A DNA stretch of 10,957 bases. It comes from Thermoprotei archaeon. GTDB taxonomy: Archaea; Thermoproteota; Thermoprotei; Thermofilales; B15-G2. The notes below the pieces were generated by a model, which worked only from the letters and a program-made list of their open reading frames with translations, did no database searches and was not told the origin of the DNA. The stretch lies in assembly GCA_003649445.1 (NCBI GenBank), contig QMRV01000065.1:1-10957 (forward strand). The letters are read 5' to 3'. Below are positions 1 through 6,591 of the stretch, piece by piece. Position 1 is the first letter of the stretch; every line of letters starts with the position of its first letter. Position numbers and translations under genes: made by a program.

Positions 1-638
1 ATTATAGCGTATGCGTAGCTTATAGCAGAGTTTATAGGGTCTTTACTTTTAGGATCCCTACCTGTAAACTCATACTCATTTGGTACGAATGTAACGAGTA
101 GTTCCCAGAGCTTCTTACTCCACTTAGCCTCATAAAGACGTAAACCATCAACATTTCTAATATTATTTATTTCATTTTTTCTAAGTTCCTCAATACTAGC
201 TATTTCTTTTAAAATCCATTTAGCATCTATCCCCTTCTCTATGTCCTTATATGCCAAATATCTTACTAAGTTAGCTAAACCTGAGAGTTTTCCTTCAATA
301 AAGTTCCTTCCTATGGAGACTCTCCAAGAAGGATTCTCAACTATGTTGTAAAGTTTCCTCCTAGCCTCAGCAATTCTCACATTAAAGGGGTTCATGAGTA
401 AGCAATCACTCCTCCTACTATGAATGATTACAGGTACATTAGCCTCAGACAACATTAGGGCAACACCAGATGATAATCTCACTCTAGACCCAACTATAAT
501 TAAAAGTTCAAGATCAAGTAAAGGTATAGATTGTGATTCCCATACAATATTTCTCTGACTATCTCTCTTAGGTATGGAAACAACTATTGTTGAACCCCTC
601 TTACTTATCTTGGCTATTCCCTTAACTATGAAAATCAT
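1..638 (-). CDS. cas1: Cas1 integrase, partial (C-terminal part lies outside the window)
   Basis: Cas1 is the metal-dependent integrase that, with Cas2, inserts new spacers into the CRISPR array. I translated this strand by hand from the ATG at 638 and it stays open to the left edge for 212 codons. The N-terminal part is a beta-rich domain, including GSRVRLSSGVALMLSEANVP (about 50-69). The start of the alpha-helical catalytic domain follows. The motif YEAKWSKKLW (169-178) holds the expected catalytic glutamate E170. Further on, FTGRDPKSKDPINSAISYAYAI (191-212) matches the family pattern of an F-x-x-R followed by D-P-x-N-x-x-x-S-Y-x-Y. The catalytic histidine and aspartate should lie beyond the edge, so activity cannot be judged here. 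The start follows the cas4 stop codon by 4 bases, so it is the last visible gene of the leftward operon. The family assignment is firm; the length is incomplete. Confidence 0.95.
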   Translation of the reverse strand, partial: MIFIVKGIAKISKRGSTIVVSIPKRDSQRNIVWESQSIPLLDLELLIIVGSRVRLSSGVALMLSEANVPVIIHSRRSDCLLMNPFNVRIAEARRKLYNIVENPSWRVSIGRNFIEGKLSGLANLVRYLAYKDIEKGIDAKWILKEIASIEELRKNEINNIRNVDGLRLYEAKWSKKLWELLVTFVPNEYEFTGRDPKSKDPINSAISYAYAI

Positions 639-642
639 GATC

Positions 643-1320
643 TCACATAGCGAACTTACAGATGGGTCTATAAACGCAGTGTGAACATATAGGATTCCTA
701 TTAGGTTTGGGTACATCTGTTGCTAAAACAAGGTTTCTAATGTCTTCAAGTATTTGAATTAGTTTTCTAATTCTCGTAGTTCCTTTTTGCTGTTTTCCAC
801 CTTTTGGTATAAAAACTATGGTTGGTGGTGATGATTTAGGAGATAATGAGATGTAGAATCCTACAGAGGGAATACCGTAATGTAGGTATGTGGCTATTAT
901 GTACAGTAAAATCCTAGGTATTACGTGTTTCCTCCTCAAAACAGTATGAGTATCAGTCTCAGCTACTTCGAAAACTAGAGTTCTAAGAAATTTACCGTAG
1001 AATGATATGATAGCTACCATATCTGGTTTACATGCAATCTCCTTTTCTAAACCCTTATATATTAAGTAGTACTTCTTATTCTCCTTGTTACAGTCTTCGA
1101 GCTTTAGTATTTCATGCTTGTAGTTTTTCTCTACTGCTTTATCCACGAGCTTTCTTATTTTGGGGATGAAGTATCTTCTAATGAATACTTCTCCACGTTT
1201 CTCGCTTTCCTCCATATCTACTATTCTTCTAGACTTGAATAATTCGGGGTGAGCAGTATAGTATGCTCTAGTTCTACATATCATGAAGTCGTCAAGTATC
1301 CGTGCCGGTAACGATGACAT
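643..1320 (-). CDS. cas4: Cas4-family protein, iron-sulfur cluster kept, nuclease motif degenerate
   Basis: Cas4 proteins are RecB-like nucleases with a 4Fe-4S cluster that help choose and trim prespacers for Cas1-Cas2. From the ATG at 1320 this is 225 residues, a usual Cas4 length. C15 lies in the N-terminal motif MICRTRAYY, and C212, C215 and C221 lie in ICSHCVYRPICKF at the C-terminus. Together they form the expected single-plus-three cysteine set. The RecB core shows D100 (CKPDMVAI) and E118 (FEVAETD). The residue that should be the catalytic lysine of E-x-K is A120, and the QxxxY motif appears as RILLY (136-140), so the active site looks weakened. The frame stays open upstream to a GTG at 1596, but that stretch overlaps all of cas2 and that GTG lies inside the cas2 ribosome site, so I reject the long form. 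The gene overlaps the cas2 end by 29 bases. ATG at 1284 is a less likely start because it would leave only two residues ahead of the first cluster cysteine. Confidence 0.88.
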   Translation of the reverse strand: MSSLPARILDDFMICRTRAYYTAHPELFKSRRIVDMEESEKRGEVFIRRYFIPKIRKLVDKAVEKNYKHEILKLEDCNKENKKYYLIYKGLEKEIACKPDMVAIISFYGKFLRTLVFEVAETDTHTVLRRKHVIPRILLYIIATYLHYGIPSVGFYISLSPKSSPPTIVFIPKGGKQQKGTTRIRKLIQILEDIRNLVLATDVPKPNRNPICSHCVYRPICKFAM

Positions 1321-1588
1321 CCATCCTTTCAGACCTGTACCAGACCTTATTTCTGGTGACAGCAAGGGCTCTGCGGAAGTCAGAATCTTGAACAGGGATT
1401 GCGATGATAGAATCCCCTTCGCTAACCAGTCTGCTAAGCTGCTCACATAGGATTGTAACTCTAGACCATGTAAGTCTTCCAGCGTAGACTGACTTGGATA
1501 TAGGGCATAAGCCGTAATGCCATAGTAAACGCCTAACTTTTTCACGTACATCGTCTCTTCGGATATCGTAGGCGATGACGACATACAT
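1292..1588 (-). CDS. cas2: Cas2, CRISPR adaptation protein
   Basis: Cas2 is a small ferredoxin-fold dimer that bridges two Cas1 dimers in the spacer integration complex. The 98-residue product begins MYVVIAYDIRRDDVREKVRR, with D8 at the end of the first beta strand as in the family. A helix and the segment YGLCPISKSVYAGRL (25-39) follow, then a second helix and EGDSIIAIPV (57-66), the typical G-D-S beta strand. The start is well supported: a near-perfect Shine-Dalgarno sequence precedes the ATG. It lies 11 bases after the cas3 stop and overlaps the start of cas4 by 29 bases, so cas3, cas2, cas4 and cas1 are probably co-transcribed. A longer open frame on the same strand, belonging to cas4, covers it completely. 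Protein similarity, length and ribosome site all show that cas2 is the real gene here. Confidence 0.95.
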   Translation of the reverse strand: MYVVIAYDIRRDDVREKVRRLLWHYGLCPISKSVYAGRLTWSRVTILCEQLSRLVSEGDSIIAIPVQDSDFRRALAVTRNKVWYRSERMDVIVTGTDT

Positions 1589-1592
1589 TTGC

Positions 1593-1599
1593 TCACCTC
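1593..1599 (-). promoter_or_regulatory. Strong ribosome binding site of cas2
   Basis: On the minus strand this reads GAGGTGA, complementary to the archaeal 16S rRNA 3' end, and lies 4 bases before the cas2 ATG at 1588. The GTG inside it (1594-1596) is the apparent start of the overlong open frame that runs into cas4. Since this triplet is part of a ribosome site for cas2, it is unlikely to be a start codon itself. The site therefore settles both the cas2 start and the shorter cas4 model. Confidence 0.8.
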
Positions 1600-4119
1600 T
1601 TAAAGTAGATATATGCCCCCTAAGAGTTCTCCTTGCTCATTATCATATTCGAGTACGTAAATAGGTATCATAGATGCTATAGCACTCAAATATTCAATAA
1701 TTCTTCTCTTCTTAGAGTTACCTGCGTATAATAAAAGTATAGGTATATTCCATAAGTGCATGTTATCTAACAATCTTGTTATCCTACATACTTTCCTCCT
1801 TCCTTGAAGTAAGTGTACTCCTCCTCCAAATACTTCTACGAGAAAGCGGAGAGTGAGTATTTTATTATCTAGTTTCCCAAGAAGTGATTTAATGTATTCA
1901 ATGTCGGCTTTATCTACTCCCAACCATAACATAGTGTATTCGTAAGGTTTTCTTGACTCATCTACCCAGAATTCGCCATGCATATAGATTAATGGAATAT
2001 TCCTACCAGCAGTAACTAAATCGAGAACTTCTTCTAAGATCTCCTTATTTCTACTATACTTCTTGATAGGTACTCCAGCAATATTCCTGTAAGAATAGAG
2101 GTTGTAGAGACCTACGGGTGTTAAATAAACTCTATTTCTCATAAACTTTCGCAGTTTCCTCTCTAGTTTATCGATTTCAAAGAACTTCTCTATCTCCTCC
2201 AGCAAGACTACAAAGTAGTGTATGTACTTCACATCCTCTACTCTTTTGGCTGTATGTAGTTGCTCTCTTATTTCAGATCTTTCTCTGATGATGTTTGTAA
2301 GGGTGTAAACCCATGCTGGAAAGATAGCTTTGAAAACACCTACTCCTTGCCTAACTAACACATCGGGGCTTCCTCGTGGGTACAGCTTCTTCAGTAAAGT
2401 AACGAAATCAAGATTGTGGCTTCTTTTGTTGTTTCCAGTAGAATTGTATGGAATCTCTTTTCCTTCAATCTTTTTCAATAAGCCTTCTACCTCTCTGTAC
2501 TTTGAAAACGGTACTGGGAGGTATATTTCTGCTATATCCTTTCCTTCACCTCTTCCATACCTTCCTATCTTCTGCAACGCTGATAAATGATCTTTAGCGA
2601 CCACAACGCCTAAATCCATCCCCTTTATATCTACACCAAATGCTATAGCCATATTACCCACGATAAGTTTAGTTTCTCTTATCCCTATTTTCGAAGTCTT
2701 TAACTGTTGCTTATCCCCGTGAAAGAGTACTTTCACAGAACATACAGGTAGAGCTTTTTCACCAGCTAATTTCTCTACAGTATCCTTTATCTCTAAAACT
2801 GAGGCAACTCTATCGACAAGAATCATAGATCTACCCATTCTCCTGTACCTATCTAACCAGTCGGTCTCTTTCAGAACCTCGGGTACATATCTCTGTAGAG
2901 TACCAAACGCTGGTGCACCTGTAACATACTTTCCTCTTAATGAAACAGGGATAATTCTAATTAAAGTCTTCTTACGTATCTGAACGAAGTCCTTTCTCGG
3001 AGTAGACGAAGTATTTGAGCTTATCTCTCTGACTATATATCCCATTCTTTCAGCTAATCTCCTTACTAGCTCTAAGAAGTCCTTTCTCTTTTCCCTCTTG
3101 TAGTTTCTTTTAGTTGTTTCTTTTCCCCTAACTAAGATTGTTTTTACAGGTGTAGCTGACGATATAACTATCTTCCCTATACCCTTTTCGTACATGAATA
3201 TGTATAATAGAGATATAAAGGATGCTAGGGAGAACCCGCTGTACAAGTGAAATTCGTCGAAGAAAACGGGAGCACGGAAAAGAAGAAATATATCAGCTAG
3301 GTTTTCTGTAAACTCCCTACTGGTATAGTACTCTTCAAATAATCTCTTCCTATCAATATTAACCTCTAATTCTCTGAACCACTTTCTTAGAGACCCCTCA
3401 TCATTATTTTCTACAGTTTTCAGGAATCTTCCAAGCTCTTTTAGTACTGCATAGAGCCATATACCAGCTCTATGGAAGTCTTGGTAAACATCTGTTGCAA
3501 GTAGATACGGGTATTCTGGGACAGTAAAGATTATCCTAAAAGCCTTTCCAGCAACCTTTCCCCTTAGATACTTCAACAACTCTTTATTACTTGTAATGTT
3601 CTGTTTATGTCTACTAATAACTCCACGTAATCTGTTAAGTGATTCTGAAGTAACATATAAGAGAATAACGGGGATGTACCCACTGTCGTCCAGTTCTACT
3701 TCAAGTGCTCTTACGTATTCGTTTACAATTTCTAGCTCATCTCCACTCAAATCTTTAAGGTCTTCATAGAGTTCTCTAATATCTACTGGGCTGGCTCCCA
3801 GCTCTATAAGTAAGTTAAATATGGAGATCATTTGATCTCTGGCTAGTTCTCTCGATGGATAAATACCTACAGACCCATGATACATCCATTTATCCTCTAC
3901 GTTAGCAAGAAAGGGTATTAGGAGAGAAAGAGTTTTTCCTGCTCCAGTAGGTGCGTTTAGAAGAATAACATCCAGTGAGTTACGCTCCAGAAACCTCTTT
4001 AGAAGCTCATACTGGAAGTCTCTCAGCCTTATAGTACCCTTTCTCAGTTTTACTTCTTTGTCAGATAGTTTTACAAAAACAGGTGAAGTATAGAAAAAGA
4101 TTGATTTTTCCACAATCAT
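1600..4119 (-). CDS. cas3: Cas3 helicase (Cas3', no HD domain), subtype I-D
   Basis: This is a superfamily 2 helicase that unwinds target DNA after recruitment by the I-D effector complex. The 839-residue protein shows the full motif series: a Q-like motif RLRDFQYELL (31-40), Walker A APTGAGKT (56-63), motif Ia YPSRELARDQ (87-96), the DEFH box (288-291), SAT (321-323), motif V around FGVDIKGMDL (494-503) and motif VI QKIGRYGRG (516-524). All key residues are present, so ATPase activity is expected. There is no HD phosphohydrolase domain at either end. This fits subtype I-D, where the HD nuclease sits in Cas10d. The C-terminal 270 or so residues are the accessory region of Cas3 proteins and carry no motif I recognise. 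The ATG at 4119 overlaps the csc1 stop as ATGA, suggesting coupled translation, and cas2 follows after 11 bases. Confidence 0.93.
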   Translation of the reverse strand: MIVEKSIFFYTSPVFVKLSDKEVKLRKGTIRLRDFQYELLKRFLERNSLDVILLNAPTGAGKTLSLLIPFLANVEDKWMYHGSVGIYPSRELARDQMISIFNLLIELGASPVDIRELYEDLKDLSGDELEIVNEYVRALEVELDDSGYIPVILLYVTSESLNRLRGVISRHKQNITSNKELLKYLRGKVAGKAFRIIFTVPEYPYLLATDVYQDFHRAGIWLYAVLKELGRFLKTVENNDEGSLRKWFRELEVNIDRKRLFEEYYTSREFTENLADIFLLFRAPVFFDEFHLYSGFSLASFISLLYIFMYEKGIGKIVISSATPVKTILVRGKETTKRNYKREKRKDFLELVRRLAERMGYIVREISSNTSSTPRKDFVQIRKKTLIRIIPVSLRGKYVTGAPAFGTLQRYVPEVLKETDWLDRYRRMGRSMILVDRVASVLEIKDTVEKLAGEKALPVCSVKVLFHGDKQQLKTSKIGIRETKLIVGNMAIAFGVDIKGMDLGVVVAKDHLSALQKIGRYGRGEGKDIAEIYLPVPFSKYREVEGLLKKIEGKEIPYNSTGNNKRSHNLDFVTLLKKLYPRGSPDVLVRQGVGVFKAIFPAWVYTLTNIIRERSEIREQLHTAKRVEDVKYIHYFVVLLEEIEKFFEIDKLERKLRKFMRNRVYLTPVGLYNLYSYRNIAGVPIKKYSRNKEILEEVLDLVTAGRNIPLIYMHGEFWVDESRKPYEYTMLWLGVDKADIEYIKSLLGKLDNKILTLRFLVEVFGGGVHLLQGRRKVCRITRLLDNMHLWNIPILLLYAGNSKKRRIIEYLSAIASMIPIYVLEYDNEQGELLGGIYLL

Positions 4120-4922
4120 GTTGTAGCTCCCATAAGTTTTAGTGGTAGCGGTATTCGATACTCTTCTTTATCGCCTTTAATTAGGAATAATTTTCTAGTC
4201 CTAATGTAGCCTATAGTTGAGGCTAGAAGCTTGTTTGGCGCTTTAGAGCGGGTCTCCATAACCTTCATAACATCTATGGGCGTATAGCCGAAGAGCCCGA
4301 TATCGTACAGGTTCACGGGAACATTTGTCCACACAGGGTCCTCTATTTTCTTATGAATCTCTGCTTCCTTTAAGCGGACTTTAAATAAACCCATTCTCTT
4401 CATACCGATTCTCATGTACAGTACTCGTGGTAATTCGATATTGTTTGCTAACACTATAGTCTTGAAATCTGTTGGCGGGATTAAAGCTACATAATGTACA
4501 AGTCTTGGATATACTGTTTTTAAAGCTCCTCGGAATTCAGCATAGCCAGATCCTTTTGCTTGCATGAAGAACTTCTTAGGTGTCACTCTTTGAGGGAACG
4601 CTGGAAATACATATATGCTTTCCCTTCCACTTAATAGATTTTTCAGCTGCACCTCGATAAAACCGTAGTGAAGGGATTCTTTAGCTAACTTAGGTTTAAA
4701 TGGGCTTTTCTCAAGGTCTTGGTAAGATAAAAAATGGAGTGATGGTATTACCGCATATGCTTCAATGCTTCTTCCTGCTAGTCCATAGATTAGGGGGTAG
4801 TTGTGTATGTAGTGTCCAGTAGTTATTATAGCTCCGCCTTCTTCTGCTAACGATGGTCTCTGCTCAGTAGCAAATATCAGTACACCCTGTAGCTCCATGT
4901 CAGCAATGTACGCTCTTAGCAT
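4116..4922 (-). CDS. csc1: Csc1 (Cas5d-type subunit) of the I-D complex
   Basis: Csc1 is the Cas5-group RAMP protein of subtype I-D. In the assembled complex it caps the Csc2 filament at the crRNA 5' handle and contacts Cas10d. From the ATG at 4922 it has 268 residues. The segment GHYIHNYPLIYGL (36-48) matches the conserved Csc1 element with an H-N-Y core followed by a Y-x-L. A later strand, LPRVLYMRIGMKRMG (164-178), resembles the glycine-containing strand of the family. An in-frame GTG at 4931 would add three residues. I prefer the ATG because a GGTG motif (4930-4933) sits 7 bases before it at ribosome-site distance, though this is a fine choice. The gene begins 23 bases after the csc2 stop and ends in an ATGA overlap with cas3. 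The family call rests on the motif and on its position between csc2 and cas3. Confidence 0.87.
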   Translation of the reverse strand: MLRAYIADMELQGVLIFATEQRPSLAEEGGAIITTGHYIHNYPLIYGLAGRSIEAYAVIPSLHFLSYQDLEKSPFKPKLAKESLHYGFIEVQLKNLLSGRESIYVFPAFPQRVTPKKFFMQAKGSGYAEFRGALKTVYPRLVHYVALIPPTDFKTIVLANNIELPRVLYMRIGMKRMGLFKVRLKEAEIHKKIEDPVWTNVPVNLYDIGLFGYTPIDVMKVMETRSKAPNKLLASTIGYIRTRKLFLIKGDKEEYRIPLPLKLMGATT

Positions 4923-4945
4923 TTTGGGCACCGTATGTTACTAGA

Positions 4946-6040
4946 TTACTTCTTTTTACCTACGAACATATCAAGGCTCTCTTTCAGCACTAGTACGTCC
5001 TTCCACGCCTGTAGCACTATAGTGTCGACCTCTTCCTGTTTAAGGCTTCTCAGCTTATCTCCGAGTTCTCTATCAAGTACTAGTATGCCTTGGTTCTCGA
5101 ACTTCTTAACGTACTCTGTAACTTCATTTACCACATCTTCGAGAGTTGGTGTTTTTTCAGTATACTTACCTAGGATTCTAGTTGCTACTTCATATCCGCT
5201 ACCTATTTCATACTTGCTGAAGAGTATTGCAGGTATGTGCACTTTTATTCCTCCAAAGTGGGTTACTCTACCGCCGACTCTAGTAGTCCTAGCTATTGTT
5301 AGTAGGGTTAGCAGTAGCTCTGTGAAAGTCATGTCCTTAAGAACTAGTTTCCCTACGAACGATGTCCCCACTTCAATCATTCTGAACTCATATAATGCTC
5401 CTGTTCTTTGTGACTCTGGTAACTCTGGTCTGTATGTTGTTTTAGCTATGTCGTCTACAGCGTTGAAGGTTACGCTTACAACGCTTTTTTCTTCAGGGAC
5501 TGTTGCTACGTAGAGGTCTCCTTCAACTCTAGACTTTACATTATATCCTGCACCTTCTTGCACAGCGTAGCCAAATATTAAGCAGTTAGGGCACTTGCCA
5601 CAGTATCCTTCGAAAACCTCAGGTACTTGTCTCTCTTTTACTTGTTTCATGTATGGTCTCATTACGCAAGTGTAAGTACTTATTCCTAATTCCTTAGATG
5701 CTACTGCTTTGTTTCTATCAAACCACTCATGTAACAGTGATAGCATCTGTCTTCTAACAGCTCCTGACTGGAACTTTGTGTTGAGGATTGCTGGTACGCT
5801 AAGTCCTAGGTAAGTAGGTATAGTTGTTACATCAGTTGTTTCCTGTTCATGCCTTATTATTAGTCTTGACAGAGGCTCTATTATAATGTATACATTAGCA
5901 ACTTTGCCTTTAGGTATAGCATTGTACTTATCAGGCCTCTCTCTCTTAACGCACCACTCGGCTACTTCTCTGTATTTTTTTCCGAATATTTTTTCACCTA
6001 TTTCGTCCAGAGTTATAGTTGCATGTATGGGGGATTCCAT
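4946..6040 (-). CDS. csc2: Csc2 (Cas7d-type backbone subunit) of the I-D complex
   Basis: Csc2 is the Cas7-group RAMP protein that polymerises along the crRNA spacer to form the backbone of the I-D complex, so it is needed in several copies per complex. The 364-residue protein has a cysteine cluster EGYCGKCPNC (144-153; C147, C150, C153), consistent with the zinc-binding insertion of Csc2; C125 could be a fourth ligand. A glycine-rich strand RVGGRVTHFGGIKVHIPAI (254-272) matches the RRM-like core of Cas7 proteins. The ATG at 6040 is the only reasonable start: the frame is closed upstream by a stop at 6053-6055 and the next methionine is residue 99. The ribosome site, GGGGGTGG just before the ATG, and the ATG itself lie in the 3' arm of a long inverted repeat, which may control its translation. 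Csc1 follows after 23 bases. Confidence 0.93.
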   Translation of the reverse strand: MESPIHATITLDEIGEKIFGKKYREVAEWCVKRERPDKYNAIPKGKVANVYIIIEPLSRLIIRHEQETTDVTTIPTYLGLSVPAILNTKFQSGAVRRQMLSLLHEWFDRNKAVASKELGISTYTCVMRPYMKQVKERQVPEVFEGYCGKCPNCLIFGYAVQEGAGYNVKSRVEGDLYVATVPEEKSVVSVTFNAVDDIAKTTYRPELPESQRTGALYEFRMIEVGTSFVGKLVLKDMTFTELLLTLLTIARTTRVGGRVTHFGGIKVHIPAILFSKYEIGSGYEVATRILGKYTEKTPTLEDVVNEVTEYVKKFENQGILVLDRELGDKLRSLKQEEVDTIVLQAWKDVLVLKESLDMFVGKKK

Positions 6041-6102
6041 ACTTCCACCCCCTTATCCCCCCTCATGTGTTTATCATGAGGGATGGACGGGGTGGAAGTA
6101 TG
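6038..6102 (-). promoter_or_regulatory. Long inverted repeat covering the csc2 ribosome site and start codon
   Basis: The outer arms, 6038-6051 and 6089-6102, are perfectly complementary over 14 bases. The inner arms, 6060-6067 and 6075-6082, pair over 8 bases around a 7-base loop (6068-6074). An internal loop of 8 and 6 bases separates the two stems. In minus-strand RNA the 3' arm holds the G-rich ribosome site (about 6044-6052) and the AUG of csc2 (6038-6040), while the 5' arm carries CCACCCC, which mimics the rRNA anti-Shine-Dalgarno sequence. The structure is therefore expected to hide the csc2 initiation region in mRNA that reads through from cas10d. This is inferred from base pairing; no fold was computed. 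It might instead stabilise a processed mRNA 5' end or act as a DNA-binding site. Confidence 0.7.
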
Positions 6103-6114
6103 TAAAAAATATAG
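6103..6114 (-). promoter_or_regulatory. AT-rich TATA or T-tract element ahead of csc2
   Basis: The minus strand reads CTATATTTTTTA. Read as an archaeal TATA box, it would start transcription about 25 bases downstream, near 6085, which would leave out the 5' outer arm of the csc2 hairpin (6089-6102). Read as RNA, its six consecutive U residues resemble an archaeal U-tract terminator just after cas10d. The sequence allows either reading, and both would let csc2 and the genes after it be expressed at a level different from cas10d. Confidence 0.3.
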
Positions 6115-6115
6115 T

Positions 6116-6133
6116 TTATTTTATTGCTTTCAT
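6116..6133 (-). CDS. Possible five-codon leader ORF between cas10d and csc2
   Basis: A minus-strand ATG at 6131-6133 opens the tiny frame MKAIK followed by TAA. It is preceded by AAGGTGA (6139-6145), one of the best ribosome sites in the window, with 5 bases spacing. This site overlaps the last base of the cas10d stop codon, so ribosomes ending on cas10d could restart here. No longer frame uses this site, and csc2 is much further on. The frame lies just before the TATA or T-tract element and the csc2 hairpin, an arrangement like a translated leader. It may be chance; nothing shows that it is translated. Confidence 0.25.
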   Translation of the reverse strand: MKAIK

Positions 6134-6144
6134 AGTTGTCACCT

Positions 6145-6591
6145 TTACAGCTTCACATACTTATACTTCTCATAGGCACTATCTAACATAACTTCAACGA
6201 GCTTCCTTACTTGACTTGGTGGTAGTTTTTTCTTGATGTTCATTAGTATGTCTACAAGTTCATTGAATATGTCGAAGAATACTGCTCTATAGCTGACTTC
6301 TTTCTCTTTACCTTCCTGATCCCTTATCTTTTTCATTTTAGTCTCTAAATCGACACCAACAGAATATGCTAGGAGTTCTAGGAATTTGTCTATAGCTATT
6401 CCTTTAGCGTCAGCTTCGCCTAGAGATGGAGTAAGCTGTAGTAGTAGCTCTATGCCTTTTCTTAGGGGTCTCTGTACCTTATACTTGCTTAACTTAGCAT
6501 CTAGTTCTTTTAGACTTACTGCATACCTATACAGTAGTTTGTTTAAGGAAGGGGTCTCCTTACCTTCTAATATTTTTGGTATCTGGGACAT
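6145..6591 (-). CDS. cas11d: Probable Cas11d small subunit, translated from an internal start in cas10d
   Basis: In subtypes I-B, I-C and I-D the small subunit is known to be made by internal initiation near the 3' end of the large-subunit gene. No separate small-subunit gene exists in this locus, so one is expected here. Met847 of Cas10d (ATG at 6589-6591) is preceded by GAGGTG with 9 bases spacing, a near-ideal archaeal ribosome site. Starting there gives a 148-residue protein in the same frame, beginning MSQIPKILEGKE. It is mainly helical and charged and corresponds to the C-terminal bundle of Cas10d, the part known to resemble Cas11. I checked Met803 as an alternative; it has no such site. 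The product would line the belly of the complex beside the Csc2 filament. Internal initiation is inferred from the motif and the family precedent. Confidence 0.65.
   Translation of the reverse strand: MSQIPKILEGKETPSLNKLLYRYAVSLKELDAKLSKYKVQRPLRKGIELLLQLTPSLGEADAKGIAIDKFLELLAYSVGVDLETKMKKIRDQEGKEKEVSYRAVFFDIFNELVDILMNIKKKLPPSQVRKLVEVMLDSAYEKYKYVKL

Noticed and set aside
692..1588. A wholly new defence gene near the adaptation module
   Set aside because: Every frame here is explained by Cas4 and Cas2. I found no unassigned protein-sized gene anywhere in the window.
1321..1596. A 92-residue N-terminal extension of cas4 across the whole of cas2
   Set aside because: The extension is in another frame of a clear Cas2 gene, has no resemblance to Cas4, and its GTG start is part of the cas2 ribosome site. 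Cas4 has its normal length without it.
4935..5513. A 192-residue open frame on the plus strand opposite csc2
   Set aside because: It is serine-rich low-complexity sequence that mirrors the codon pattern of csc2, with no ribosome site and no recognisable domain.
6038..6102. A small transposable element (MITE) bounded by 14-base inverted repeats
   Set aside because: The total length is only 65 bases, I see no flanking target duplication or second copy in the window, and one arm contains the csc2 start codon, which fits regulation better.
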